From: Caprella mutica
Lineage: Eukaryota > Arthropoda > Malacostraca > Amphipoda > Caprellidae
Reading direction: 5' to 3'
NCBI GenBank assembly: GCA_947561585.1
Contig: CANNZV010000438.1
Span: 124,001 to 188,000, forward strand
DNA: 64,000 nucleotides
Part shown: positions 37,901 to 49,900 of the stretch, piece after piece
How the letters are laid out: every line of letters begins with the position of its first letter
Position numbering within the stretch: the stretch's first letter is position 1
Program-made: the position numbers and the translations under genes
Notes under the pieces: model-generated
The model's input: only the letters and a program-made list of their open reading frames with translations
What the model was told of the DNA's origin: nothing
Database searches by the model: none

Positions 37901-40900
37901 TTGTAGAATGCTTGGTAGCGATAAGGTAGAACAAGATGGAAGATTATCTTCTTCGTTGAGGTAGAATAGAGTATCATAGATTCGATACAATTGAAGAAAT
38001 AAGCATGCTAGTTTGGTTGTTTAAGAAAGTTTGTAGATCGCATTTAGTTGCACAGTGAAATAGGCATTTTTACACGCATATGGTTTATCTACCAATAAAC
38101 TAAATAACAACAGTTAGGTTCAAATATTTCTTGCCATTTAGAATCCTCTGTATTCTCTCATATTGTGCTTAAGACTCGCCCTCAACTACGCTCAAAATCA
38201 CAGGGTGAGTTATTTACTCTTTACCTACAATGAAAACAATATTGTGACCTCTAATTATATTTCTTATAACACCTGACGATATGAGTTGAAAATTTTATCT
38301 TCTCTACCTAGATGTGATATATTATAAGTGCTTAGTAGTTTCCTCCACTAGTATTTTTTGCATTTTATTATTACTACTTTCCATTTACAGATTGGTCCAG
38401 CCAAGTGTGGACAGATAAAACTTAAAGGTTTTCAGTTATATGAAATCCACTAAAAAAAATCGAAAAAATAATAATAAAAGAAATGAGTCAATACTTTAAT
38501 GACAGGAAATATTCAGTATATACTCCATTCTATTTGATAACCCGATGGAGACGAAGGATCACCTGAACATATATGTGGCACGCCCTGTTTCTGCATCAAT
38601 TTCCGCCCAAATTTGGTCAGTTTTTCCTATAGGACAACACACTCGAATCAAAGATATCATTCTACAATAAGATACATAACTCAGCGTTGTGCCACCTGCG
38701 TTTCAAAGTGGCTACTACCGTTGCTACGATATCGCAACATTTAGTATTTGCTAAAATATAGTAATGAAACTTTAATATTATTATTTCAATACAGTTTGTT
38801 TCTGTCTTTAAACTAAATATTGAAAATTAACAATTTAACCAGAGCAACGGCTAGTACTCACGGGAAACACAGGTGCATTTACGGAATCTGAATTTCCGTG
38901 AGCGGTGCATCTTATTGTACTTACTAGAACATAGTATATCTTTGCTTAAATGGTTCTTGATAGTGCAGAAAACATTTACTATTCGAATGTCTCCGCAGGG
39001 TTATCAAACAAAACGGATAATATATATTATGTCACTTGTATTTTATTTAATAGAAAGTTTATAGTTATTGTTTGTTTTTCGATTTTTCATGTAGCTGAAG
39101 ACCCATACCTCTTATCTGTCCACACTTGGCTAGACCACGCTGTAAATATTAATTCAGGTGCAATTAATTATTAATTAGAATAAATAATATATTCCGACCA
39201 ATTCCATCATCGAAAATGTATTATTAGTTTAAAAGTTCATTCAAACTATTAGCTTTATGTTATGCATGTTAAGTACCCTTTAATTATATGAATAGTGATT
39301 GATTATTCAATCTACTCGTATTTTCCATGTATCTACTCTTATCTTTTAGGAATTTGAATAAACAAGGAGTAAATTCCACAACGAAGATAATGGAGGTAGG
39401 CTAGAACACTGCTCAAGCACTTTCAATTATTTAAACACAACCATGGGTCTATTATCTATCTCATCACTTGAAATTTAATTTCTCATTTGATAGTCATCTG
39501 ATAGATGTTTGATCCTTGATGTTGTTAGAATAAAGAAAGCGCTTTGGCATAATGTTTGTTCTGTTTACATCCATTATCATAGAATATATCACTCAGGCTG
39601 GCAAAAAGGGCAAAAGTCCAAAAAACAGATATTGAGAAAATCGCTTTTGATGTTTGCAAATGCGTTCAAAAAATAATTGATTTTTATTTGCCATACTGAA
39701 GAACAGATTCATTCTACACTTACTCCTTTCTTCGCCAGCATAGTAGGCCGTTCTAGCAACTTTTTAGCAGTCATAACTGGTTCTGGCCATTTTCGAATAT
39801 AGGCCCTTTTTCGCCAGCATGAGTGATATATGAACTTACATTTCATTCACAGAGTACTGAGCAGTGTGAATTATGCTTTGAAAGGACAAACAAAATTCAG
39901 ATATTTAACTTTCTTAGTGAAGCATGTTATAAAACTAGATTAAGTCGAATAAAGAATTTTTCATAATGTCAATAAGATATTTCATTTTCTACCTTTTTCC
40001 TGTTTGCAGATTAACGCAGTTCATTATCAGTTGTGAATATCCATCTAAGTTGAACAGTTTAACAAGTATTTTTTATCGTTCTGGCAATTGGTGATATAGA
40101 AGCAGGTTACAACTGCCTCTTCATTAGCAAGAACGGCGATCATTATTGAATGCAACAATGCCAATTACTGCCATTCTATCTTTGAAAGACTATTTCATAT
40201 CGTCAACATTGAATTGTATTTCTCCACAAGTCTTTCATAATGCTACATGCACACATTTTGTGGAAAGTTTATAGTGTGATGTAGAACTGTTAAGTCGGAA
40301 TGTCATCAACATGTCAACAACGAAGTGTTCTTTAGCAAATTAAGTTTTGGCTGTAAGATGTTTCTTTTTTCTTGTAAGATTTTGTGTTCAATTTGATTTA
40401 TTGAAAGAAAATGCGGGAAGATCACCAGGCTTTAAGAAAACGAGATACAAATCACGATGCAGGAATTGGCCATTGGTATTTCTTTTACACTTCTTTAAAT
40501 CCTGTTATTTCTGCGAATCTGAGCTGCTTAAACATTATTTTATCGAACAGTCTCACCATACATGCCAGGTTGCAGTTTTATCGTACCTTTTCACACTATT
40601 ATATATTTTTTTTGTGTATGAAATGTGTTGTTTTGGTGACGTCTCATTCTTGCGTCGTCTACTAGTTACTATACGCTTAATGTTCATGTACCCTGGTTTC
40701 ATTTATCTAATTTAGTCCACCAATCACAATGTATATATGGCAAGCTACTCTGGTCATAGTGAATTTAAAGCACCCTTCGAATCGGCACCGTACGAGTTTT
40801 TGTCAACTAAGAATAATTTTTTTAACCATATGCCTCCATCAGGACTGGAAACTGCAAGGTGGGCGCACATGGTGATGCAAAAAATTGAAGTAGAGGTCAT

Positions 40901-43900
40901 TAATAACTGATTAGAATAAAAAATAAAACGTATCAAAAAAGAGGGCTACAGTTCAGACCTCTTCTTCACTTCGGCTGCTCTGAGATAACAGGGAAAATCA
41001 AAATGAACATACCCAACACTATCGGCATGTGGGGTCCGTTTGCCAAAGCTCGTAATAAAGAAGCAGACCACAATGAAATTGGACGAGATGAACTCGATCC
41101 TCTCACGACAGTGACGTTTCATGCGAAAATAAGGCATGTGGGATCCCCAGAAGAAGAGATTTATGGGAAGAGCGCTGGTGAACGGGTAGATATTTTACTT
41201 ATTCGCTTCAAGTCTGCCTACAGTCGTGTAGTGATTTATAGTTTCCAGCCATTGTTGGAGATAGAGTCAACATGACATTATGTCTAAACTTGGCGAGGGC
41301 GGTCACATTCGATGCACGATTATGAAAAGTCATACTCTCGTCGACAGTGACGGCTACATCTTGGTGGTTGCTTTTCTAAGTTATATTATCTATTTTAGAA
41401 AGCTATTAGGGTGATAAAAGTATTCTGCAGAGAATTATCTGGACAAGAAACCTTGAGGATAATTTCTTCAGAAGAGCGTTAATGGAATATCCTAAATTCC
41501 ACACTGCTTAGATTACGTCGAATGCTTTCGTTAACGTTGTTGTCTTCTTTGTTGCATGAGGTTTTTAATATTGCTGGACATGTTGACAGAGGTTATAGCT
41601 AGTAGCTACTGACAATAATTGCAGTTTCTTAGTTCCTACAGAATTCCAGGAACATGAAGAAAAGAGGATGTTACAGGAAATGCGGTTGTCTAAGCGAAAA
41701 ACAAAATCAATTAACAAATATGCTCACTAATGTTCCATAATAATATTTAGAAAATTTTGAAGGTTGAATGATATCCTTACAACTCCCCTTTTTGGTTTTT
41801 GAAGTAAAATAGGTTTTTCAATGTGATTTATAAGATTTGATAAATCTTCGGGTACTCCATAGTGTCCTTCAGCTAGGTGTTTTTATCGTGTAATCCCTGT
41901 GCTTTCCGATACCAACAATAGTTTCAATTGTATTCCACTTGTGTGTTATGATATCTTAAACCCAAACTTTCCTATTTATTTTTAATTTATTCGAACATCT
42001 ACTTTGTTCATTGTATCTTCGAATATATTTGTCTTTAGGTTGGGCACACTTTTAATCAAACTCTTCTCTTGTCTTTTTAAGCCATTTCTGATCGAAACTA
42101 TATTGACCATACAGCAGTTGTGCAGGTGATAATCCTCCTTCACGAGCAATGTTTCGCCACTTTATTAAAGCAGTGAGAAATTCTTCAGATTCAATATTCC
42201 CATTCTCAGCTTATTTGACTATAAGGTTTTTCATAGCTTTTACAGCAGCTTCTGCGTGACCGTTAGATTGAGCGACGGAGCGTGGTATGTGGTCGATTGC
42301 ACACTCCCCATCTGTTCAGAAATTTCTTATTAACAAATGGAAAATTGAGGGCTTCCATCAGATTTAAAAATGATAGGTACACCTAAATCTGTGAAACAGC
42401 ATTAATCACATTCTTTGCTGTCATGTTCTCTCTGTTCAAACTGTATATTACGGGCCATCCTGAGAGTCTGTCTACATCAACTAAGAAATCTCTTCCAGAA
42501 CATGAAAAGAAGTATGCAGACACATACTCGAAGACTCTTGAGGGTGAAGTATCCATAATCATAGATACTTTCGTTTGCGCTGATTGGTGAAGTTGGTACT
42601 TCCCGCAGGAAGAAATCTTATTGACGATGCCTGAATAAGTAGTTGGCCAATAAATCGTTTGGCGAGCACGTCGTTTAGACCTTTCTACACCTCGATGAGA
42701 AGCATGTAGTTGATCCAGAATTGTTTTCTTGCATTCAAGGACACAACAATACGATATCCATATAAAATAATACCCTTGTTGATGCTCAATTCATCTTTGA
42801 TGTTCCAGAGTGGTTTAATAGCACGATGGGTTTTTCTTCGATTTCCTGAAAATCTATTTTCAATACTCTTCATGAGAATTTGCTAGTTGTGATCCATTTC
42901 GGCTTCATCTCTGAGCATTTTGATGCACAGATCTTCATAACACGAAGACGACATTCTTGTTCTTCTTATGATATTTGAAGATTCTTCTGTTGATGAAGAA
43001 AATATTACTTTTAAAATTTTTGAATCTTTCATGTCGATTTCATTGATTTTCTTTGGAAAATCATTTGGAATTAGTTTCAAGTTTCAACATGTTTTCCATA
43101 AGAGAAGAATTTCAGTATGATATTTGCATATGGTATCTTCATTGGAGATAACTGAATTGATTGTTATATCAAGATTTATCGATCCCAATATATTCAGTTT
43201 TGACCCGTTAGCTGCAATCAAAACTTATTTTTGCAGTTTCTTTAGGCGATTAGATTAATATGTAGTTTCTCTAAATTAAAAGGTCTTGCAACGCTTTTTG
43301 TTATATATGAATGTCGGTGGCACTCTTGGTGTAGATGTATTATTATTTTGATCCTTGGCTGTTCGTAAATAATGTACTCTCCCTGTGTTTTTTACACTAG
43401 TTTCTGCTTCAGTTTGTTTCCTGTGAGAACAAACTGAACTTAAGTGACCTGGTTTGTTGCATTGGTTGGAAGTAGAATCTTTGGCTGGACATTTTGATTT
43501 TTCATGCTCGCGTCCTCCACAGTAGTTGCATTTATTAGAATGTGTCCTTCTTTTATTATTCGATTTTTATTATTGACATATTTTCGGGATATTGAAGCAC
43601 AGTCTTTCATCGAAGACTCATGTAAACAACTGTTTGAAGTTGAGGGAAAGGATTAAGTGCTAGAAGTTTCTGTCGCAGTTCTTGAGTTTTTATTCCAGAA
43701 ATAATTCTGGTAGTGATCCTCTGATCAACGCAATTACTTCACAGATCGGCCTCTTCTGCCAGTTTTTTAACAGCTACATAGAAGTTGACGAATGTTTCGG
43801 CTTCTTATTGTCTGCATTCAGTGAAATAAATTCGGTCTAATATATACTCTGTAATCGTGTCTTCGTCACGAATTCACGATTTATTCCCATTGCACATCAC

Positions 43901-46900
43901 ATGTGCAGTCGAATGTCGGTGGTCATACAGCTTCTTAGATGCGCTCTTTGAGTCTATGGAGATTGCTGGTCAAGATTTATAACAGTAGTGTAGTCATTCC
44001 ATCCCTCTCTCCACTCAAGAAATTTAGTGTAGCTTGCGTCTGCTTGTAAAGTTGGTGGTCTGGGAGGATTCGGAGTTTGGTTAATTCGCTCTGAATTGCT
44101 CCGCTGTCCGTGGTTATTGAACGAAGATGAAGCTTGATTTTGTTTAGTCACAAAACCAGTGGTTCAAAAAGTATTTTTCTCGAAAATTGAAAAGCTACAA
44201 TTATAATATGTTTTATTACTATGATGTTAGAAAATGACAAATGTACTTCATGTACATTCTGCATGATATTAACAGTGAGAACCGAACTTATTATAACATA
44301 TATACCAGGCACTCCCTATAAACATTTCAAGCCCCAAAGAGGTGCCACGCACCCCACTTTAAGAACCACTGCACTAAAATCAGACGCATTGCTTCCATCT
44401 CTTCTTGGTGTCGTTTTTCTCGAGCTTCTTCCTGTTGCAAGCGTATTTCTTCCTGTTTCTTCTTGTTTTTCCAAGAGAAATGATCCATTTTGGTACGTCT
44501 TGCATTGAAGTTTTTCCTCTTCTTTTCTATTCAATTTTAATTAAATTGGCGTTATCAGATTAAATATATTCGAGAAATACCGACTAACATTTTGATTTCC
44601 TTTTATACAACTCGGTATCCATGTTACTGTGATGTTCTTATTTAGTTAATAAAACAAGATAGTATTTCTGGAGAATAAATTCTAAAAATAATAGCATCTT
44701 GACGATACTTATACAATGTTGGTATCCAATTTACGTGCATTGAATACCGACTTATTTTAACATATTAAATATATTTCTCTATAATATTACAATTCCTTTT
44801 CTTTCTTTCTTTCTTTCCTTTAAGTAAGTTAATGAACAGGACGTAAATGTATACTATTCCTCCAATAAGTAGATCCTCCTGGTAACTTGATTAAATACTT
44901 CCTATGTTGTCCTATTCCAATAACTGTTCCAGTTGAATCCCATTTCAATGATCTTGGATCTTGAATGAACACTTCTGTTCCAACTGTTAAGCTTTTCTGA
45001 CTAACAGAACTCCTATCGAAATACTTCTTCATTTTCTGTTTTGTCATATCCAAATCATATCTTCTTTTCTCTTCCGTCCACTTGGTTTGAAAAGATTTCT
45101 GATGTGCTGGTACCGGTGATCTGAGAGAGTGTCCGAATACCACTTCTGCTGGAGAACAATCTGTTTCATTTGGGGTGTTTCTCCATTCCATTAGTCCTTG
45201 TAAATATTCTTCGGAGTCTATATTTCCTGCATCAGTTGTTTTCTTAATAAGAGTTTTCATTGCCTTAACTGAAGCCTCAGCATGAACGTTGGACTGGGGG
45301 AAATATGGACTTGACTGCACGAGGTTTACTCCCCACCGTTTAAGAAATAGCTTGAAATCTCTAGATGAAAATTGAGGTCTGCAGTCGCATCTGAATCGTA
45401 CGGGTGCTCCTAGATCAACAAAGCATTTTCTGACTGCTGATACCAGGGACCTGGACGTTGTTTGTCCTCTGTTGAACTTGAATACAGTTGGCCATCCTGA
45501 AAGTCTATCTTTATAAACCAGGTAATCTTTGCCACCGTATGAGAAAAATCTGCAGAGACATCTTCAAAGATTCGCGACGGAGCTGATTCAATAATCATCG
45601 GCTCCTTTGTCTGAGTCGCTCTGTTTTCTTGGCAAGGTAAACATGAAGATATCATGTTCGTTAAGTCACTGTTCAGATAAGGCCAATATACGGTTTGTCG
45701 GGCTCTCCTCTTTGTACGTTCTAATCCTTGATGCGCAAGATGAAGTTTCATCAGAATACCTTTTCTGCATTCTGAAGGTATAACAAGTCGATGACTATAC
45801 AATATCAATCCTCCTTCCACTGACAGCTCTTGCCTAATGTTCCAGTAAGCACGAAGATCAGGAGTCAATTGCTTTCTTTCTATGATACTGTTGAAACCAG
45901 TAACAATGAGCTTTTTTAATTCCTGATAATTTGTATCTCTATCGGCTGCTTCTTTTAGCTCATCTAGATGTGGATCATCCAGATGTTCTCTTTGAATAGA
46001 CTGGATCTGAAGGCATCTAATGATGGAAAAACTTTCTTCATCTTCACTTTCGTTTGAGTCAACGATTGGATTTCGAGACAGAGCATCCGGTATCTTGTGT
46101 AGAGTTCCTTTTATCCATTCGGTTGTGAAGATGTAATTACTAAGTTTCTCTTTTAATCTCTGAAGTCTTTTGTTTTCTATCTCATGGAGTCTTTTTAAGT
46201 TGAGGATTGATACCAAAGGCTTGTGATCAACCAACAGGGTGAAATGTTCCATTCCTACCAGATAAATCCTACACTTGTTCACAGCCCATGTTGCAGCTTG
46301 AAGTTCCAATTCTACCATTGAATATCTTGTCTCTGTATCAGTTAGAAATCTTGAGCCACAACGTATCATCTTCCATTCTTTTCAATGTTGCTGCAATAAG
46401 ACATATCCAAATCCATTAAGATTTGAAGCATCTGTTTGGATAATCGTAGGAGCTGAAGGTTGAAACTGAGCTAGTACAGGTGGATTACATAATGCCACCT
46501 TAGTCTTCTGGAATGCTTCATTATGTACTGGTAGCCACAAAAATGTAGTATTCTTCTTCAACAACTCTCCGATAGGTCCTGCAGCTGAGCTCACTTCTGT
46601 GCTGAACTCTCCCAACTGGTTAACCAAACCAAGAAACGACTTCATTTTGGTAACTGATTTTGGTTGAGGAAACTTCATGATTGCCTCAATCTTTCCAGGA
46701 TCTGCTGCGATTCCTTTGCCAGATATTACATATCCCACGTATTTCACTTCTTCTTGTGCAAATACAAATTTGTCTGGATTTAGAGTAATCTTACTCCTTC
46801 TGCAGCAATCCAAGTACTTTTTCACCAGTCCAACATGTTCTTCAATGTTGAGCTGTATATGATTGCGTCATCAATGACTTTTTCAACATTTTTCAAATCT

Positions 46901-49900
46901 ACAATAGCAGCGTCTCCTCGCCGGCCGTATTCGTCACCGGTGGAGCTCAGTCCCATCGAAGCTCGCAAAAATTTGAAACGTCCCCATGGAGTTAAAAATG
47001 TTGTTAGTCCCTTCTTCTTCGAGCTCGATTTGCCAATATCCACTTTTAGCGTCCAGCGTGGTAAAATATTTCGCATTACTGGAGATATTGGTGACAGCTT
47101 CATTAGGTGTCTTCGTTGAGTAAATTGGTCTCTGGATATGTATGTTCAGTTGAGTGAGATCAACACATATCCGTATCCCGCCCTTTGGTTTATTTACCAC
47201 TACCATGGGATGACACCATTCGTTTGCTTCGTCACATACTGGAGCAATTACTATCTGCTCCAGCATTTCGTCCAACTTTTCTTTTACTTCTTGTCGTTGA
47301 GAGAACGGTACTGGACGAGTCGTACTAATCGAGTACGGTAAATAGTTTTCACGCAAGTGAATTTTCATTGGTGAACCTATCATGGGGCTAAGCTCATCTT
47401 GTTGAAACACGTCTGAGTATTCTTCCAACAATTGATCTCTTATCTTGCTTAGTTCCAATCCTGAAAGTTCCTTGGATGCTGATACAGCATTCACTTGACT
47501 AGATAAATCTTCATGCAATATTTTTAGTCTCTTGCAAGCATCATATGATAACAGCAAATCGTGCTGATTGTCACATATTATTATTTCCTATTCTATTGCA
47601 ATGTTCTTCAACTTAATCACAACTGATAAACATGCATAAGTACGAATATTGCTTCCGTTTGCTGCAGTGAGTTTCACGTTAGACATCTTCAGATGTCTGT
47701 GATTGACATTCAGTCTCTTTAGAAGGCTTTTTCCTGCAACAGTAATTTCTGCTCCTGTATCAGGTATAGTAGAAAAATTCGATTTGTTGTTTCCAACTGC
47801 AATTTCTATTTGCACCAATGGTGAAGATTTTTTATCTTCACTTCTCACGGTTGTGCTGAGCAAGTTAGCAGTTCTGAGTGAGTTAATTTTCCCCGTCGAA
47901 CTTTTTCTTGCTTCTTCTTTCTTCGGTGCTTTGCAATCCTTTATCCAATGTCCTGTCCTATTGCAATTTTTGCAAGGGTATTTCATTGTTGGACATTTTC
48001 CATACTGATGCTGCTTCTTACATTTATTGCATTGCTTTTTATTTTCTTTCAGCGAGTCTCTTCCGATATCTCGTTTCCTATCTTCAGTGACTTTGGCTAC
48101 TTTCTTAGTGCCTGAAAGATTTTCTGAATCTCTAATTGACTATTCGTGACTTCTGCAATAATCAATAACAGTTTGCAAGGTAGGAAATGGGTTTATACCC
48201 AGAAGTTTCTGGCGTAGTTCTCTGTCCATTATGCCAGTCATCACTTTTGTGATCAAGCGTTGCTCCTCGCAATGAGCACACATGTCTGCTTCTGCTGACA
48301 GCTTCTTGACTGCAACGAAAAATTGGTCGAAAGATTCACCATCTTCTTGCTTTCGTTCGTCGAACATCACCCTGTCAATTGCAATATTGCGCTTTGACCG
48401 CAGGTGTTGTTGTAATCTGTCGAGCGTTTCTGTAACGGATATTTCATCTTCGTTACTGATGCCTATCGCACATTTCACCAGTGCTTTCGTTTCAACTGAC
48501 ATGCAACTTCTCAAGTATGCCAGTTGAATTCCTATTGGCATTTCTTCTATTTTCTGTACCATAGAATAATCATTCCATGATCCTCGCCAACTAGTAAATT
48601 GACTGAATGAAACGTCAGACTCCAGTTGAGACGGTTTAGTAGCTGCTGGGTAGCGTTCAGTTCTGTGGTGATGTCCTTCAGTTGTTACTAGAGGAGTGTT
48701 GACTGCACCACTTCGCGTAGATAAAGACATGTAGTACTCGTATCTGTTCTTCTTGAAGCTCTAAACGTCTGTGTTCTAGATCTCTTCTTTCACTCTCTTC
48801 TTCTCTCCTTCTTTCATTTTCTTCTTCTCTTCTTCTTTCTTGCTCTCTCCTTATTTCATTATCGGCTTCTTGCCTTTCTAAGTACTGCTGAAAACAACTT
48901 GGAGGTGCAGCTGATTCCTTAGCTTTCTTTTTCTGTTGGCTTGTCCCTGCCATGCTGTGCGTTATTCGAAAGTTTCAGTCGAAATAGTTGCAGGTTCCAA
49001 TGGCTATAGCGCCATGTGATGTTCTTATTTAGTTAATAAAACAAGAGAGTATTTCTGGAGAATAAATTCTAAAAATAATAGCATCTTGACGATACTTATA
49101 CAATGTTGGTATCCAATTTACGTGCATTGAATACCGACTTATTTTAACATATTAAATACATTTCTATATAATATTACAGTTACGTCACCTATAAATTATA
49201 TTAAATCATAAGATACAGGTATTGCTCACATTAAATGATATCCTTACAATAGATAGGCTTAGTGACATTGGACTAGAATAAAATGTGAGACGAGGGGTAA
49301 ATAGAGCTAAATGTGAGTTGGCAGTTCTCCTTAATGTCAGAGTAGTTCTTTGGGATTATTGCTCCTAGTTCGGAACTCCTTTAAATGACAGTAGTATTCC
49401 TGCTGATATTATGAGGAGAAAGGAAGATATTTACCTAATGGACTCTCCGAGTCTCTAATGCGGGTGCATGATGGCCATCAAGCTTTCTTTTCGTTTAGAG
49501 ATGTTTTTTCTATTCCGAGGCTGCAATATGTTTTACGGGCTTCTCCAGCTTACAAGAACAATGTCTAATTTGGCTGCTTCGATGAATCACTTAGATTTGA
49601 TGTTGCTGGTGTAATGTAGAGATTTCTGTGGATTCTTGGGAACAGGCAACTCTACCGGTTGCCCTTGGTGGCCTGAGTTGTAGGAGAGCTTGTGATATTG
49701 CCTTGACTGCTTTGGTGTCATCCATGTATTTTTTGAGTAATTTGGCTTACACTAGACTTTCTAATATTAATTTGGATGATACAGGGAACTTACGGATTTA
49801 GTTGGACAAGGATACGTGAATTACAGACTGATCTCCTTCAATAAGTAACTGTGTCAGTCAAAGAAATGGGATACTGTGTGTTCTAAAAGAACAACATCTC

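Larger units (their letters stand above)
44628..49178 (-). mobile_element. Full-length Ty3/Gypsy retrotransposon Y
   Basis: A 4551-bp element with 164-bp LTRs starting TG and ending CA, 5-bp GTTAC duplications, and a primer-binding site TGGCGCTATAGCC directly inside the 5' LTR (49014 downward on minus). Order gag, zinc knuckle, protease, reverse transcriptase, RNase H, integrase is that of Ty3/Gypsy. No envelope frame is present. All frames are broken, so it is not autonomous as sequenced. It lies in the same orientation as the host stomatin gene. Confidence 0.95.
41781..49248 (-). mobile_element. Degraded Ty3/Gypsy element X, interrupted by element Y
   Basis: The minus-strand LTR start TGTAAGGATATCATT occurs at 41781 (after a polypurine tract AAAAAGGGGAG, so the 3' LTR) and at 49248 (5' LTR). 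From 5' to 3': a coiled-coil gag N-terminus with QEE repeats (44360-44490), a gag core (43860-44160, [11 protein letters not shown]), two zinc knuckles (43436-43545, [14 protein letters not shown] then [11 protein letters not shown]), and an integrase zinc-binding/C-terminal part (about 42090-43080). Reverse transcriptase and RNase H are missing and many stops are present, so it is dead. Element Y sits inside its 5' LTR. The outer limit of the 3' LTR, below 41781, is not resolved. Confidence 0.7.

Noticed and set aside
41003..41275. Plus-strand gene of 90 codons
   Set aside because: No recognised domain and an overlapping minus frame of similar quality; kept only as an unexplained island.
44221..44534. 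Overlapping frames on both strands as separate genes
   Set aside because: They fall in the gag N-terminal coiled coil of Gypsy X; the frames are shadows of that relic.
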